64,000 bases of DNA from Aliicoccus persicus (GTDB lineage Bacteria; Bacillota; Bacilli; Staphylococcales; Salinicoccaceae), in the NCBI RefSeq assembly GCF_900110815.1, contig NZ_FOIT01000001.1:562167-626166 (forward strand). The letters are read 5' to 3'. The translations under genes were made by a program, and so were the position numbers. The notes under the pieces are model-generated. The model was not told the origin of the DNA. It made no database searches and saw only the letters and a list, made by a program, of their open reading frames with translations. Numbering within the stretch: position 1 is the stretch's first letter; every line of letters begins with the position of its first letter. This document shows positions 43,549 through 53,400 of the stretch, piece after piece.

Positions 43549-44847
43549 TCACTCCCCTTTCTTAAAGTAATTCAAGAGTGCATCAAACTCTTCATCTGCA
43601 TCGACTGACGCTTGACTACCCTCTGTATTATTATCATCTGTTTGTTGATCGAGCCAAGCCGGTCGTACTTCACCTGGTCGATCTTTTTTGGAATATGTTT
43701 TTGATGTTTTAAATTTCTCTTGTTTCTCTTTGAAACTTTGAATTTCTTTTAAAGCATCTTGGGCGTTCGTTACGCCAGCCTCATGCCAGTTGCTCGCAAT
43801 TTTAATAACGTAGCTATACGGCAATTCACCGTCGAGTTGCTGATACACATATTCTAGCAAAACATTGATTGCCCCATGTGTAAACGAAAACCGTGTCAAC
43901 AATTCAGTAATGATTTTTAAATCTTCATCATGTGGTGCATGTTGTCTCACAGTTGCAATTCGGTCTAGAGGATTAATCATCTCTAACTTATCAAAGTAGT
44001 TATCTGACGTTTCTTCTTTACTTTGGCCGGACACATTCGGTAAGCGATTCTTATTCTCCCGCTGATAATATTTTCTCGCATTCTGCTTTAACTTACGTGC
44101 ATCAATACCAAACTGTGTACTGGTACTATCCATAAGTATGAGTTTCATATCGTATGCATTCAGTTTAAATAATAGTGAGAGCTGTGCAATTAAAAGACGT
44201 GACTTCTTATCGAAAAATGAGCGGTCGATTTTCGTCCCTTTCAAATGCGTGAATAGGACATCAAAATCAAAGTCATCCGGATCAATATTAACCCCTTGAC
44301 TCACCCTCTGACTACGAAGATTCGGTGAAGTCATTGAGACAGATTCAACATCTGTCGTATCAAACACTTCTTTAAACGTTTTCGATATCTCAACGACATT
44401 GCTCGGAAGCTTCGGGTAAGTAAAGCGCTCAAGTAACACTTTGTATGCACCCTTACCGACTTTACGATGCAAATAGAAGCTGAGAATTGTATCGTTAAAA
44501 AATTCCGCAGCAGACATCGGCAACTGCAACGCATAAATCAACAGATCATCATGTTCCTTTGTTGACTGATACGTCTTCACTAGTCCTACAGCTTCCAATC
44601 GCTCGATTGATAATTGAAGTTTTGACAGTGTCGTGCTTAAACCATCTAGCAGTGTGTGGTGAAGATTGATGGAAAGTGTTTCATTATCCGTTTTAAAATG
44701 ATTAAAATATAAAAACGTCATGATTGCTTCTGAACCTACAATTGGTAAGTACAGATGGTTGAGTCGTTCAATATCCCCATTATTTAACTCTGAAGGATGA
44801 TAGATCATAAACTCTGTATTTGGTTTAATTTGTTCATTATAATTCAT
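43549..44847 (-). CDS. dnaB: DnaB/DnaD-like replication initiation and membrane attachment protein
   Basis: The 432-residue protein is the Firmicutes DnaB helicase-loading protein (not the helicase). It has an N-terminal winged-helix part (LNHLYLPIVGSEAIMTFLYF), a central region and a C-terminal DnaD-like DDBH2 domain (HDEDLKIITELLTRFSFTHGAINVLLEYV and a YVIKIASNWHEAGV helix). The last 50 residues are charged and probably disordered. It forms the nrdR-dnaB-dnaI operon, as in staphylococci. Confidence 0.93.
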   Translation of the reverse strand: MNYNEQIKPNTEFMIYHPSELNNGDIERLNHLYLPIVGSEAIMTFLYFNHFKTDNETLSINLHHTLLDGLSTTLSKLQLSIERLEAVGLVKTYQSTKEHDDLLIYALQLPMSAAEFFNDTILSFYLHRKVGKGAYKVLLERFTYPKLPSNVVEISKTFKEVFDTTDVESVSMTSPNLRSQRVSQGVNIDPDDFDFDVLFTHLKGTKIDRSFFDKKSRLLIAQLSLLFKLNAYDMKLILMDSTSTQFGIDARKLKQNARKYYQRENKNRLPNVSGQSKEETSDNYFDKLEMINPLDRIATVRQHAPHDEDLKIITELLTRFSFTHGAINVLLEYVYQQLDGELPYSYVIKIASNWHEAGVTNAQDALKEIQSFKEKQEKFKTSKTYSKKDRPGEVRPAWLDQQTDDNNTEGSQASVDADEEFDALLNYFKKGE

Positions 44848-44851
44848 AGAA

Positions 44852-45307
44852 TCACGATTTCTTTGTTAAATGTATCAGCACTTCTTTGAGCTGATCAATA
44901 TCTTTAAATTCTTTATAGACCGATGCAAACCTAACGTATGCAACTTGGTCGAGTTCAACTAACTCTTTCATAACCGCTTCACCGATTTCATTCGATGACA
45001 CTTCGCTTTGGTTTAAGTTACGTAGCTGTTGAATAACCCGCTCCACCAGTTGCTCAAGCTCTGCATAAGACACAGGTCGCTTTTCACACGCACGTATTAA
45101 ACCATCTAACACTTTCTCTCTATTAAATACTTCTCTCGTACCATCCTTTTTAACAACGACCAAAGGTGATAACTCAATTCTTTCAAATGTTGTAAAGCGT
45201 GCATGACAAGATTCACACTCTCTACGCCTGCGAATTGACTCCAAATCTTCAGCATGTCTAGAATCAATTACTTTTGAATTTTGATGTGCACAATTCGGAC
45301 ATTTCAT
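44852..45307 (-). CDS. nrdR: NrdR, ribonucleotide reductase repressor
   Basis: The 151-residue regulator has an N-terminal zinc ribbon ([17 protein letters not shown], then [16 protein letters not shown]) and an ATP-cone domain ([24 protein letters not shown]). It senses dATP/ATP and represses nrd genes at paired NrdR boxes; none was seen here. The ATG at 45307 with GGGGGTG upstream gives the family's exact length; the longer frame is rejected. It heads the nrdR-dnaB-dnaI group. Confidence 0.95.
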   Translation of the reverse strand: MKCPNCAHQNSKVIDSRHAEDLESIRRRRECESCHARFTTFERIELSPLVVVKKDGTREVFNREKVLDGLIRACEKRPVSYAELEQLVERVIQQLRNLNQSEVSSNEIGEAVMKELVELDQVAYVRFASVYKEFKDIDQLKEVLIHLTKKS

Positions 45308-45431
45308 TTGAATTACACCCCCTACATAATAAGTATAACTATACCATAAATTCACTGGTTTTAAGACTGATAAATACCAATCAACCAAATGAAAGAACCT
45401 ACTGATTTTTAAATATTTATACGCGATTCAG

Positions 45432-45460
45432 TTGATAAAATTATTTCGTATTGGTAAAAT
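45432..45460 (+). promoter_or_regulatory. ggt promoter
   Basis: TTGATA (45432-45437), a 17-base spacer and TAAAAT (45455-45460), about 35 bases before the ATG. The ATCGATTT/AAATCGAT-like sequence just after it (gaaatcgatttc at 45461-45472) is palindromic. Confidence 0.65.
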
Positions 45461-45495
45461 GAAATCGATTTCAAATTTATAGAGGAGCTGATTCA

Positions 45496-47580
45496 ATGAA
45501 AAGTTCACCGAAGAAATTATTTACGGTGTTCATGACGTCACTTATTGCCACAAGCGCCCTATCTCCTGTTGTCTCCGCACAAGACGATCGTTACACTCCG
45601 GATTACAGCGAAGGAAACAACGAAGCAACAGCAGACAACGGCATGGTCGTATCTGCACACCCTATTGCCTCAGAAGTTGGTTTAGAAGTTCTAGAAAATG
45701 GAGGTAATGCAGTAGATGCTGCGATTGCCATGCAATTTGCGCTAAACGTTGTTGAGCCGATGATGTCAGGAATCGGTGGTGGTGGTTTCATGATGGTATA
45801 TGATGCTGAAACTGGCGAAACGACAATCGTCAACTCACGTGAACGTGCACCAGAAGGTGCAACGCCTGATATGTTCTTAGATGAAGATGGCGAACCAATT
45901 CCATTCCAAGAACGCGTGATGAGTGGTACTTCAGTTGGTGTACCAGGAACATTACGTGGACTTGAAACAGCACATGAAATGTGGGGTACTGTTGATTTTG
46001 CTGAGCTGATGGAACCATCGATTTATTTAGCTGAAAATGGTTTCCCAATCGATGATTACCTTGCAAACGCGATTGAATCAAGTTCAGAGAAATTGCTCGC
46101 TTCACCAGGTAGTGAAGCTGTATTCTTTGTTGACGGTGAGCCACTTGCTGAAGGTGACTTACTCGTACAAACGGATCTCGCTGCAACACTACAAACGGTA
46201 AGTGATGAAGGTGCAGATGCATACTTCAACGGTGAAATTGCTGAAGCAATTGCCGCAACTGTTCAAGAGTTTGGTGGTTCAATGACTGTTGATGATTTAG
46301 CAAACTATGAAGTCACAGTAGACGATCCAATTTGGGGTCAATACAAAGGTTATGACATTGCGAGCATGCCGCCACCATCATCAGGTGGTATCTTCTTACT
46401 CCAAATGTTAGAAATGATGGAACATTTTGACTTAGAAGCATATGACTTCGATTCAGTTGAAAAATATCATATCATGTCTGAAGTGATGCATTTAGCTTAC
46501 GCTGATAGAGGTATGTACGCGGGTGACCCAGAATTCGTAGAAGTACCAATCGAAGGGTTACTTGATCCAGCTTACATCGAAGAACGTGCTGCAACAATCA
46601 GCTTAGATGAAATGAATGAAGAACCAGAAGCTGGTGACCCAACTGCATATGAAGAAGATGTTGCGTTAAATTACGACTTATTTGCAAAAGCAGATGATCG
46701 TGAAGTCGGTGAAACGACACACTTTACGGTTGCAGATGGTGACGGTAACGTTGTAAGTTACACGACAACAATCGAGCAAGTATTTGGTTCAGGTATCATG
46801 GTCGATGGTCATGGTATTTTACTTAACAACGAGTTGACAGACTTTGATGCAGAGCCAGGCGGTGCGAATGAAGTACAGCCGAACAAACGTCCTTTAAGTA
46901 GTATGTCACCAACAATTGTGTTCCAAGATGGCGAACCAGTATTAACAGTCGGTTCACCAGGTGGTCCAACAATTATCACATCTGTATTCCAAACAATCCT
47001 AAACGTGTTTGAATATGATATGGCATTAAAAGATGCAATTGAATCACCAAGAATTTACACGAACAATGTTGAATCGTATCGTTTTGAAGAAGGTATCTCT
47101 GAAGAAGTACTAGAAGGCTTACGTGAACTCGGTCACCTATTCGAAGAACCGGTTGATATTGGTAACGTCAATAGTATTTTAATTGACCGAGAAACTGGCG
47201 AGTATTATGGTGTCGCAGATACAAGCCGTAACGGTGCCGCATTTGGTTTAAGTGGTGCAGCTGAAGGCGACGGCACTGATGATGCAGGTACTGAAGAAGA
47301 CGGTGTTGAGGAAGAAGATGGTACTGAGGAAGACGACGCTACTGAAGAAGGCGACGCTACTGAGGAAGATGATGCCACTGAAGAAGACGACGCTACTGAA
47401 GAAGACGATGCTACTGAAGAAGACGATGCTACTGAAGAAGATGATGCTACTGAAGAAGACGATGCCACTGAAGAAGACGACGCTACTGAAGAAGACGATG
47501 CTACTGAAGAAGACGACGCTACTGAAGAAGACGATGCTACTGAAGAAGACGATGCTACTGAAGAAGACGACGCAGCTTAA
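45496..47580 (+). CDS. ggt: Secreted gamma-glutamyltransferase with acidic repeat tail
   Basis: The 694-residue enzyme cleaves gamma-glutamyl bonds of glutathione or poly-gamma-glutamate outside the cell. A signal peptide (residues 1-28, ending VVSA) precedes the large subunit. Autocleavage should occur before the first threonine of the ETTHFTV motif near residue 408, and the small subunit carries the NNELTDF, LSSMSPTIV and VGSPGGP motifs. From about residue 595 a tail of TEED/EEDDAT hexads, about fourteen units, runs to the stop; relatives lack it. There is no LPXTG or membrane anchor. GAGGAG lies seven to eight bases before the ATG. It is divergent from nrdR. Confidence 0.92.
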   Translation: MKSSPKKLFTVFMTSLIATSALSPVVSAQDDRYTPDYSEGNNEATADNGMVVSAHPIASEVGLEVLENGGNAVDAAIAMQFALNVVEPMMSGIGGGGFMMVYDAETGETTIVNSRERAPEGATPDMFLDEDGEPIPFQERVMSGTSVGVPGTLRGLETAHEMWGTVDFAELMEPSIYLAENGFPIDDYLANAIESSSEKLLASPGSEAVFFVDGEPLAEGDLLVQTDLAATLQTVSDEGADAYFNGEIAEAIAATVQEFGGSMTVDDLANYEVTVDDPIWGQYKGYDIASMPPPSSGGIFLLQMLEMMEHFDLEAYDFDSVEKYHIMSEVMHLAYADRGMYAGDPEFVEVPIEGLLDPAYIEERAATISLDEMNEEPEAGDPTAYEEDVALNYDLFAKADDREVGETTHFTVADGDGNVVSYTTTIEQVFGSGIMVDGHGILLNNELTDFDAEPGGANEVQPNKRPLSSMSPTIVFQDGEPVLTVGSPGGPTIITSVFQTILNVFEYDMALKDAIESPRIYTNNVESYRFEEGISEEVLEGLRELGHLFEEPVDIGNVNSILIDRETGEYYGVADTSRNGAAFGLSGAAEGDGTDDAGTEEDGVEEEDGTEEDDATEEGDATEEDDATEEDDATEEDDATEEDDATEEDDATEEDDATEEDDATEEDDATEEDDATEEDDATEEDDATEEDDAA
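47331..47571 (+). repeat. 18-base tandem repeat encoding EEDDAT
   Basis: About fourteen copies of an 18-base unit (GAAGAAGACGATGCTACT with third-position variants) encode the acidic tail of Ggt. Silent differences (gac/gat, gcc/gct) show that units are not all identical. The repeats leave long open frames on both strands that are not genes. Confidence 0.9.
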
Positions 47581-47665
47581 TATATCTATATAATTTAAAA
47601 CAGGAGTAGGTCAATGTAGTGACCTGCTATCGTTAAAGTTTACAGTGGAATAAAATAAATTTTAT

Positions 47666-47698
47666 CTGAGATTCGAAGTGTTCGAATCTCAGTTTTTT
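47666..47698 (+). terminator. Terminator at the left end of the IS3 element
   Basis: Perfect 12-base arms (47666-47677 and 47681-47692) followed by six T residues on the plus strand. It ends transcription coming from ggt, which would otherwise be antisense to the transposase. Confidence 0.85.
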
Positions 47699-48614
47699 AT
47701 GCCGCAATACTTCTCAATTCATATGGTGTTAAGCCTGATAACACATCTTGTGGACGTTCATGATTATAAAACTGGATGTATTCGTTCAAATCTTGTACAA
47801 GCAGTTCATAAGTCTGGTATCCACTCTGCTTTCTTACAAGATGATATCGTTCTGCTTTAAGCTTACCAAAAAATGATTCCATCGGGCCATTGTCAATACA
47901 CTTACCGACACGAGACATACTCTGTGTCATGCCATGAGCTTTTAAAATCTTTCTAAAACCATATGATGTGAACTGAAATCCACGATCGCTATGAATCATT
48001 GGTGATGCACCTGGATTACTTGCGAGCGCAGCTTCTAATGTCTCAAATACAAGCTTGTTGTTATTCGTGTAACTAAATTGATGGGCTACAATACTGTTAT
48101 CAAATAGGTCCATAATGGCACACATGAATACACGACGACCATTCTTCAATTTATATTCGGTCACATCTGTTAACCACTTCTCATTCTTAAATTTCGAGAT
48201 GAATTGTCTGCCCAGACTATTCTCCGCAATACACAGGCCAGCCTTCATTGTACGTGATATCCTCTTTTTTCGGGTCACAGATTTAATTCCCATGATGCGC
48301 ATGATTCTTAAAATACGTCCCTTACCATAAGATGTGTTGAGTTGACGATTCACTAAGTGGCGCATCGTACGATAGCCCGGTACACCATTATATTTTACAT
48401 ATAAGGTTGCGATAGTTGCGCCAATCGTCTCGTTCTCTATTTCATATAATGGTTTCTTTCTTTTTCGATACTGATAATATGCTTGACGCGTGATGTTAGC
48501 GACTTCACACAGTTCTGAGATAGAGTAGCCTGCTCTGTGTAATTCTGTAATCGCATCATGAATACGTCGTCCTCGAACTCGGCTTACTTGCGTCTCCTCT
48601 CGAGTTCTTCCAAC
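47697..48614 (-). CDS. IS3-family OrfB (DDE transposase), made by -1 frameshift
   Basis: The reading frame of about 305 codons has an HTH_21 region (IHDAITELHRAGYSISELCEVANITRQAYYQYRK), a linker with GVPGYRTMRHLV, and the integrase core with catalytic D in WLTDVTEY, D in MIHSDRGFQF and E in GPMESFFGKLKAE. No ATG, GTG or TTG with a ribosome-binding site begins it. It is read by -1 slippage at the A6G sequence (48620-48614) near the end of orfA; the shifted frame has no stop. A first ATG inside (48365) would give only a partial protein. Confidence 0.9.
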   Translation of the reverse strand, partial: VGRTREETQVSRVRGRRIHDAITELHRAGYSISELCEVANITRQAYYQYRKRKKPLYEIENETIGATIATLYVKYNGVPGYRTMRHLVNRQLNTSYGKGRILRIMRIMGIKSVTRKKRISRTMKAGLCIAENSLGRQFISKFKNEKWLTDVTEYKLKNGRRVFMCAIMDLFDNSIVAHQFSYTNNNKLVFETLEAALASNPGASPMIHSDRGFQFTSYGFRKILKAHGMTQSMSRVGKCIDNGPMESFFGKLKAERYHLVRKQSGYQTYELLVQDLNEYIQFYNHERPQDVLSGLTPYELRSIAA

Positions 48615-49255
48615 TTTTTTAAAAAGGCATTTTCAACCTCGACTTTCCGACGTTTACGACGTTCAATTTCCAATTCTCTTTTTAATTGATCAATCTCGGT
48701 CCAGTCGCTCTTAGGTTTACGTTTACCGCGCTTATCTTCTAGACCATAGGCACCAGACGTTTGGTATTTTTTCACATAGCTATATGCTTGCTGATATGAG
48801 ACTTCAAAAAGCTCTGAAAGTTCACGTATCGTAATATCATGACTCTCTTCATATTCTGCTATTTTTAAGCGTTCTTCATACGTAGTTTTTCTAGATTTTG
48901 TCATAGTGTGTGAGCCTCCAAAGGTAGACTTAGTTTTCTTACCTTCAGTATACTGCAGAACCCACTTTCTGACTGTTGTACCTGCCGGAATATTATACTT
49001 TAAAGCGAGTGTTTGGTAACTATCATCTCCCTGCAAATACTCATGGGCAACCATTTGTTTAAAATCAGAAGAGTAGCTCGTGTGCTGCGATCTAACGACT
49101 AATGATGCTTCGCCATAATTAAAATATTTCTTTACCCAATCTTGAAGTGTTGTAGTACCTATATCAAATTTTTCAGCAGTTCCTTCTATGTCGCCATGAT
49201 TCAGGTAATAGTCGACGATGTATTTCTTTTCTTCAAAACTTCTATGTCGAGCCAT
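48584..49255 (-). CDS. IS3-family OrfA
   Basis: The 223-residue protein carries two helix-turn-helix repeats (FEEKKYIVDYYLNHGD onward, and ERLKIAEYEESHDI onward) and a C-terminal leucine-zipper helix (IDQLKRELEIERRKRRKVEVENAFLKKL). It binds the IS ends and, through frameshifting, becomes the N-terminal part of the OrfAB transposase. AGGGG lies seven bases before the ATG but within a perfect hairpin. The frame is intact, so the IS may be active. Confidence 0.9.
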   Translation of the reverse strand: MARHRSFEEKKYIVDYYLNHGDIEGTAEKFDIGTTTLQDWVKKYFNYGEASLVVRSQHTSYSSDFKQMVAHEYLQGDDSYQTLALKYNIPAGTTVRKWVLQYTEGKKTKSTFGGSHTMTKSRKTTYEERLKIAEYEESHDITIRELSELFEVSYQQAYSYVKKYQTSGAYGLEDKRGKRKPKSDWTEIDQLKRELEIERRKRRKVEVENAFLKKLEELERRRK

Positions 49256-49260
49256 AAGAA

Positions 49261-49310
49261 ATCCCCTTAAGTTTACAGATTTTTTATTTCATCTGTAAAC
49301 TTAAGGGGAT
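49261..49310 (-). promoter_or_regulatory. Hairpin covering the orfA ribosome-binding site
   Basis: Perfect 20-base arms (49261-49280 and 49291-49310) with a 10-base loop include the AGGGG site of orfA. Transcripts entering from outside would fold and block translation; a transcript starting inside would lack the first arm. This is a known way for IS elements to avoid activation by neighbouring genes. Confidence 0.75.
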
Positions 49311-49353
49311 GCATGTCAAATGTAGACCGACTCCTGTTTTTCTTATTTTACAA

Positions 49354-49773
49354 CTATCTTTCAACCTTGTAATTTTCTCTTGTCGGCATTGATTCTAAAT
49401 GATCGCTTCCCTGATTTTTAACACGTTCTTCTTTTTTAACATGAGAGTTTTGGAATGCTTCTGAATTCACCCAAGCTTCAAAATCTTCTGATGACTCCCA
49501 TCCAGTTAAAACTGACATCTTTTGATCTGCCCTGATTAACATAAATCCTCTAAATCCATCGTACTTATCAACGTTTCCTTTGCGATTAGAAAAACGCTCG
49601 ACTAATGTTTCATCTTGCCCATGTTTCACAACAAAGTTGTTTGTAGAAATGTGTCCAGCTTGACCAACATCTCCATCATGGATAACGATATCGTACACCT
49701 CTCCCCTGTATTCTACTGTCGAATCGTTGATGATTAGCTCCGTATTGTCACCATTTAAACTCACTAATTTCAT
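49354..49773 (-). CDS. IsdG/HmoB-like haem-degrading monooxygenase
   Basis: The 139-residue protein has an N-terminal extension of about 45 residues and an ABM ferredoxin-like domain close to IsdG. Residues matching the IsdG catalytic trio are visible: N in STNNFVVKHG near residue 46, W in LTGWES near residue 92 and H in FQNSHVKKE near residue 109. IsdG enzymes open haem to release iron. The extension is as in HmoB (YhgC) and staphylococcal TRAP. The ATG at 49773 follows GGAGG by eight bases. It lies alone downstream of a two-unit hairpin region; no Fur box was recognised. Confidence 0.82.
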   Translation of the reverse strand: MKLVSLNGDNTELIINDSTVEYRGEVYDIVIHDGDVGQAGHISTNNFVVKHGQDETLVERFSNRKGNVDKYDGFRGFMLIRADQKMSVLTGWESSEDFEAWVNSEAFQNSHVKKEERVKNQGSDHLESMPTRENYKVER

Positions 49774-49898
49774 ATGTATGCCTCCGTTCATTGTTTACTT
49801 AATTGTAACAAGATAAAAAGCTCCAATGACGATGCTACTTTGTCGTAATTGTTACTAATATATGATGGAAATGGTAACAGTAGAGTTTGCACTTTGTT

Positions 49899-49990
49899 AG
49901 TGTTCAATTTTCGTGTTTGGAATCTTTTTTCTGAACAATTTCTGCTTTAAGTATTCATTTTCTGTATTTGGAACCTCGATATTGAACACC
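49899..49990. repeat. Two degenerate 51-base hairpin units (type B)
   Basis: Left arms agtgttca (49899) and agtattca (49950) are 51 bases apart; right arms tgaacaat (49932) and tgaacacc (49983) lie at offset 33 in both. The geometry equals the type B array at 63882 at the end of the window. Arms are imperfect. The region (49774-50079) holds no gene. Confidence 0.6.
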
Positions 49991-50042
49991 CGCTGACAAA
50001 AGCCAACACTTCTTTTTTAGTTTTCCACTTCAATACAGAAAA

Positions 50043-50070
50043 AAACCAACCAGGCCCCTCCTAGTTGGCA
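50043..50070 (-). terminator. Terminator of the small membrane protein gene at 50080
   Basis: A stem CCAACTAGG/CCTGGTTGG (one wobble) on the minus strand is followed by seven T residues. Confidence 0.75.
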
Positions 50071-50079
50071 ATCAACATA

Positions 50080-50277
50080 TTAATCTTGTTTCTTTTGATC
50101 TTCATCGCTTTCAATTCTCTTCGTCATACTACGGAAGAAGTAAGTTGAAATTAAGGCAAAGATAACACTAAATAAAAATGTAACTGGTGCATCAAATTCA
50201 AAAAATAAAAGCGTCAGTGCACCATGGAGGAAAGAAAACCATAAAAATCGCATCATAAATTCCTGAAACCAAATCAT
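50080..50277 (-). CDS. Small two-segment membrane protein, unknown function
   Basis: The 65-residue protein has two hydrophobic segments (about residues 7-25, LWFSFLHGALTLLFF, and 30-48, VTFLFSVIFALISTYFF) and a charged C-terminal tail (RIESDEDQKKQD). I do not recognise the family. The ATG at 50277 is chosen because GAGGGG lies about nine bases upstream. It has its own terminator and follows the adhesin gene region's end convergently in the sense of shared strand; no functional link is implied. Confidence 0.7.
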   Translation of the reverse strand: MIWFQEFMMRFLWFSFLHGALTLLFFEFDAPVTFLFSVIFALISTYFFRSMTKRIESDEDQKKQD

Positions 50278-50347
50278 GATGAAACACCCCTCGCTCAATT
50301 AATCTATTGATATAATTCTAACAAGATTTCGTTGTATAAACAAAAAA

Positions 50348-50387
50348 GAAGCACGAATTCATCGTTTAAAATGAATTCATGCTCTTC
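50348..50387 (-). terminator. Terminator of the adhesin gene
   Basis: Arms GAATTCAT and ATGAATTC with an outer GAAG/CTTC part form a stem followed by TTTTTTG on the minus strand, 18 bases after the adhesin stop. Confidence 0.8.
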
Positions 50388-50404
50388 CATATCATAAAAG
50401 TGTA

Positions 50405-53400
50405 TTAAAAATTGTTAATACGTCTTCTGAATGACATTAAGATTAAAGCGAGACCTGCCATAAGGGTCATAGAAATCAGAGTCCAGTTAAACGGATTATT
50501 TAAACCTGTTTGTGGTAACTCTTCTTCAGATGGGTCTTCTCCATCATCTGGAGTGTCGCCACCTCCATCGTCGCCACCTGTTTCAGGATCTTCCGGTATA
50601 AATGTATTCGTAATATCGAATCCATTCACTTCAGTTGTGTATCCTTCAACTGCATCTTCAGTTACTGTGTACACGACTTCTACACCGTTACTGAATTTAG
50701 CTAAGTTTGTAAATGCATATGACCACTCGTCTGCTTCACTTACTGCTACGCTATCTACAATTTCACCGTCAGCAAGTAGGTTTACAGTGATTGACTCTGG
50801 ACGAACTTCATCCGCGTTATCATCATCTACCCATGTCTTCACACCGGATACATCAATCACTTCTGGTGTGTAACTGTTCGTGATGTCATAACCCTCAACT
50901 GTAGTTGTGTATCCTTCAACTGCGTCTTCAGTTACTGTGTAATCTATTTCTACACTGTCACTGAATTTAGCTAAGTTTGTAAATGCATATGACCATTCGT
51001 CTTCTGCAGTTACTGAAACATTATCTACAATTTCACCATCTGCAAGTAGGTTCACTGTAATTGATTCTGGACGGATACCATCTTGGTTGTTACCATCGTT
51101 CCAACTCTTCACACCTGTCACTTCTACAGTTTCTGGTGTGTAACTGTTCGTGATGTCATAACCATCAATAGTCGTCTCGTAACCTTCTACTGCTTCTTCA
51201 GATACAGTGTAATCAATTTCAACACCGTCATTGAATCTTGGTAAGTCAGCAAATGTGTACGACCATTCGTCTGTCTCAGTTACTTCAAGAGTATCAATCA
51301 CTTCCCCATTTTCATGAAGATTAACTGTAATTGTTTCTGGGCGAATGCCATCTTGGTTATTTGCATCTTCCCAAGTCTTTGTACCTTCAATATTAATTAA
51401 CTCTGGGTCATGATGGTTTGTAATATTATAACCATCATAAATTGCTTCATAACCTTCAATAGCTTCTTCTTCAACTGTATAGTCTATTTCTTGACCAACT
51501 TCTCCAACTGCAAATCGTGGAACATCTGTAAATTCAAATGTCCAATCATCTGTAGCTGTAACTTCTACCGAATCAACCTCTACACCATCAGCTAATAAAT
51601 TAACTGTGATACTTTCTGGACGTATACCATCTTGGTTATTTGCATCTTGCCAAGTTTTTGTACCTGAAATGTTGATTAATTCTGGATTATAACTATTCGT
51701 TAGAATGATATTTCCATGGTTTCCATCATCTAAGGCAACTGTATACTCTTCTGGGACATTTAATTCTTTAACGGAGTACGTAATTGGTTCTCCTGCTGAA
51801 TTCAAATCTAATCCCGTCCAAGTGTACGTCCAATCCATATCCGCAGTAAGTTCTACTGGATCGCCTAATTCATTTCCATCGGCTAATAGTTGAACTTCAA
51901 TGCTTTCTGGACGTATACCATCTTGGTTGTTCGCATCATTCCAAGCCTTTGTTACTGTGACACTTGTTTCTTCTGGTGTGTAACTATTTGTAATTTCGTA
52001 ACTGTCATTATTGACATCTACAGAATAATGTTCAATCGTATCTTCAGTTACTGTATAGGAAATCTCTTCTCCAGCCTCATTAACTGGTAAATCTGAGAAT
52101 GTAAACTCCCAATTATTTTCAGCCGTAACTAATATTGACTCTACTAATTCGCCATTCGCTAGTAAATTAACAGTAATTGATTCTGGACGAACACCATCTT
52201 GGTTATCTGCGTCATCCCAAGTTTTAGCTCCATTTAAATTAATTCGTTCAACTTCATGCGTATTAATTAATGTGAAGTCATAAAGATCTTCATCACTTGG
52301 AATAACTTCTACAGAATAAAGATCTTCATCTAAACTTACTTCCTGAACTGTATAATCGATTTGAATTCCTTCATCACGGTACTTAGGTAGATTAATGAAC
52401 GAGCCTTCCCAATTCCCATCTTCGTCTGCAACAATAGCAATAACTTTTCCAGTTGCTTCACCATCCGCAATAAGCTCGACTTCTATCTGGTCAGGTCGGA
52501 ATCCTGCTAAGTTATCTTCATCATTCCACTCTTTAGTGATTGAAACTTCAGCCAATTCAGGATCATAACTGTTAATAATGTTGTTCCCATCGTAATCAAC
52601 CTCGTAACCTTCTGGAATTTCCGCTTCTACAACTGTATATTCAATTTCTTGACCAACTTCACCTGGTTGATAAACTGGCAAGTCTGTGAATGTATAGCTC
52701 CAGTTATCGTCTGCTGTTACATCTTGGCTGTCAATTTCTTCACCATTAGCTAACAAGCTAACTGTAATTTCATCCGGGCGAACACCGTCTTGGTTATCAG
52801 CATCTTCCCAAATTTTCTCTCCTGAAACGTCCGTTACTTCTGGTGTATAGCTATTTGTAATAATTACATTACCTAAGTTTTCATTATTGATGTCCACGTC
52901 ATAATCTTCGTGAACATTCAATTCTTCGATGGTGTAGGTAATCTCTTCACCAGCTGCATTGACAGCCAGTTCCGTCCAAATATGATTCCAGTCGTTTTCT
53001 TCACTTAATGTAACTGGGTCACCATGTTCAGCACCATTTGCGAAAAGTTGAACGTCAACAGACTCTGAACGTTTTCCATCTTGATTATTGGCATCATCCC
53101 AAGTTTTTGTAACGGTTACGCTACGCTCCTCTGGTGTGTAGCTATTAATTATATCGTGACCATCAACGGCTGGTGTATAATCTTCAACAGTATCTTCTGT
53201 CACTGTATAAGTGATTTCTTCACCAGCTTCATATTTAGGCAGGCCTGTGAATTCATAACTCCAATTACCTTCTTCATCTGCGGTTACAACTTGGTCATCC
53301 ACTTCCGCACCATTTGCTAATAAGTTAACGGTAACTTTTTCTGGTCGGACACCATCTTGGTTATCAGCGTCGTCCCATATTTTTTCTCCTGAAATTTCAG

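Larger units (their letters stand above)
47597..49340 (-). mobile_element. IS3-family (IS150 group) insertion sequence
   Basis: Imperfect terminal repeats of 16 bases (aaaacaggagtaggtc at 47597-47612 and its partner at 49325-49340, one mismatch) bracket orfA and orfB. The exact outer base and the target duplication are uncertain because the ends are A/T runs. It is inserted 16 bases after the ggt stop codon. Confidence 0.85.

Noticed and set aside
47205..47593. Serine-rich and lysine-rich frames over the end of ggt
   Set aside because: They are other-frame readings of the EEDDAT repeat; the ggt frame is clearly the coding one.
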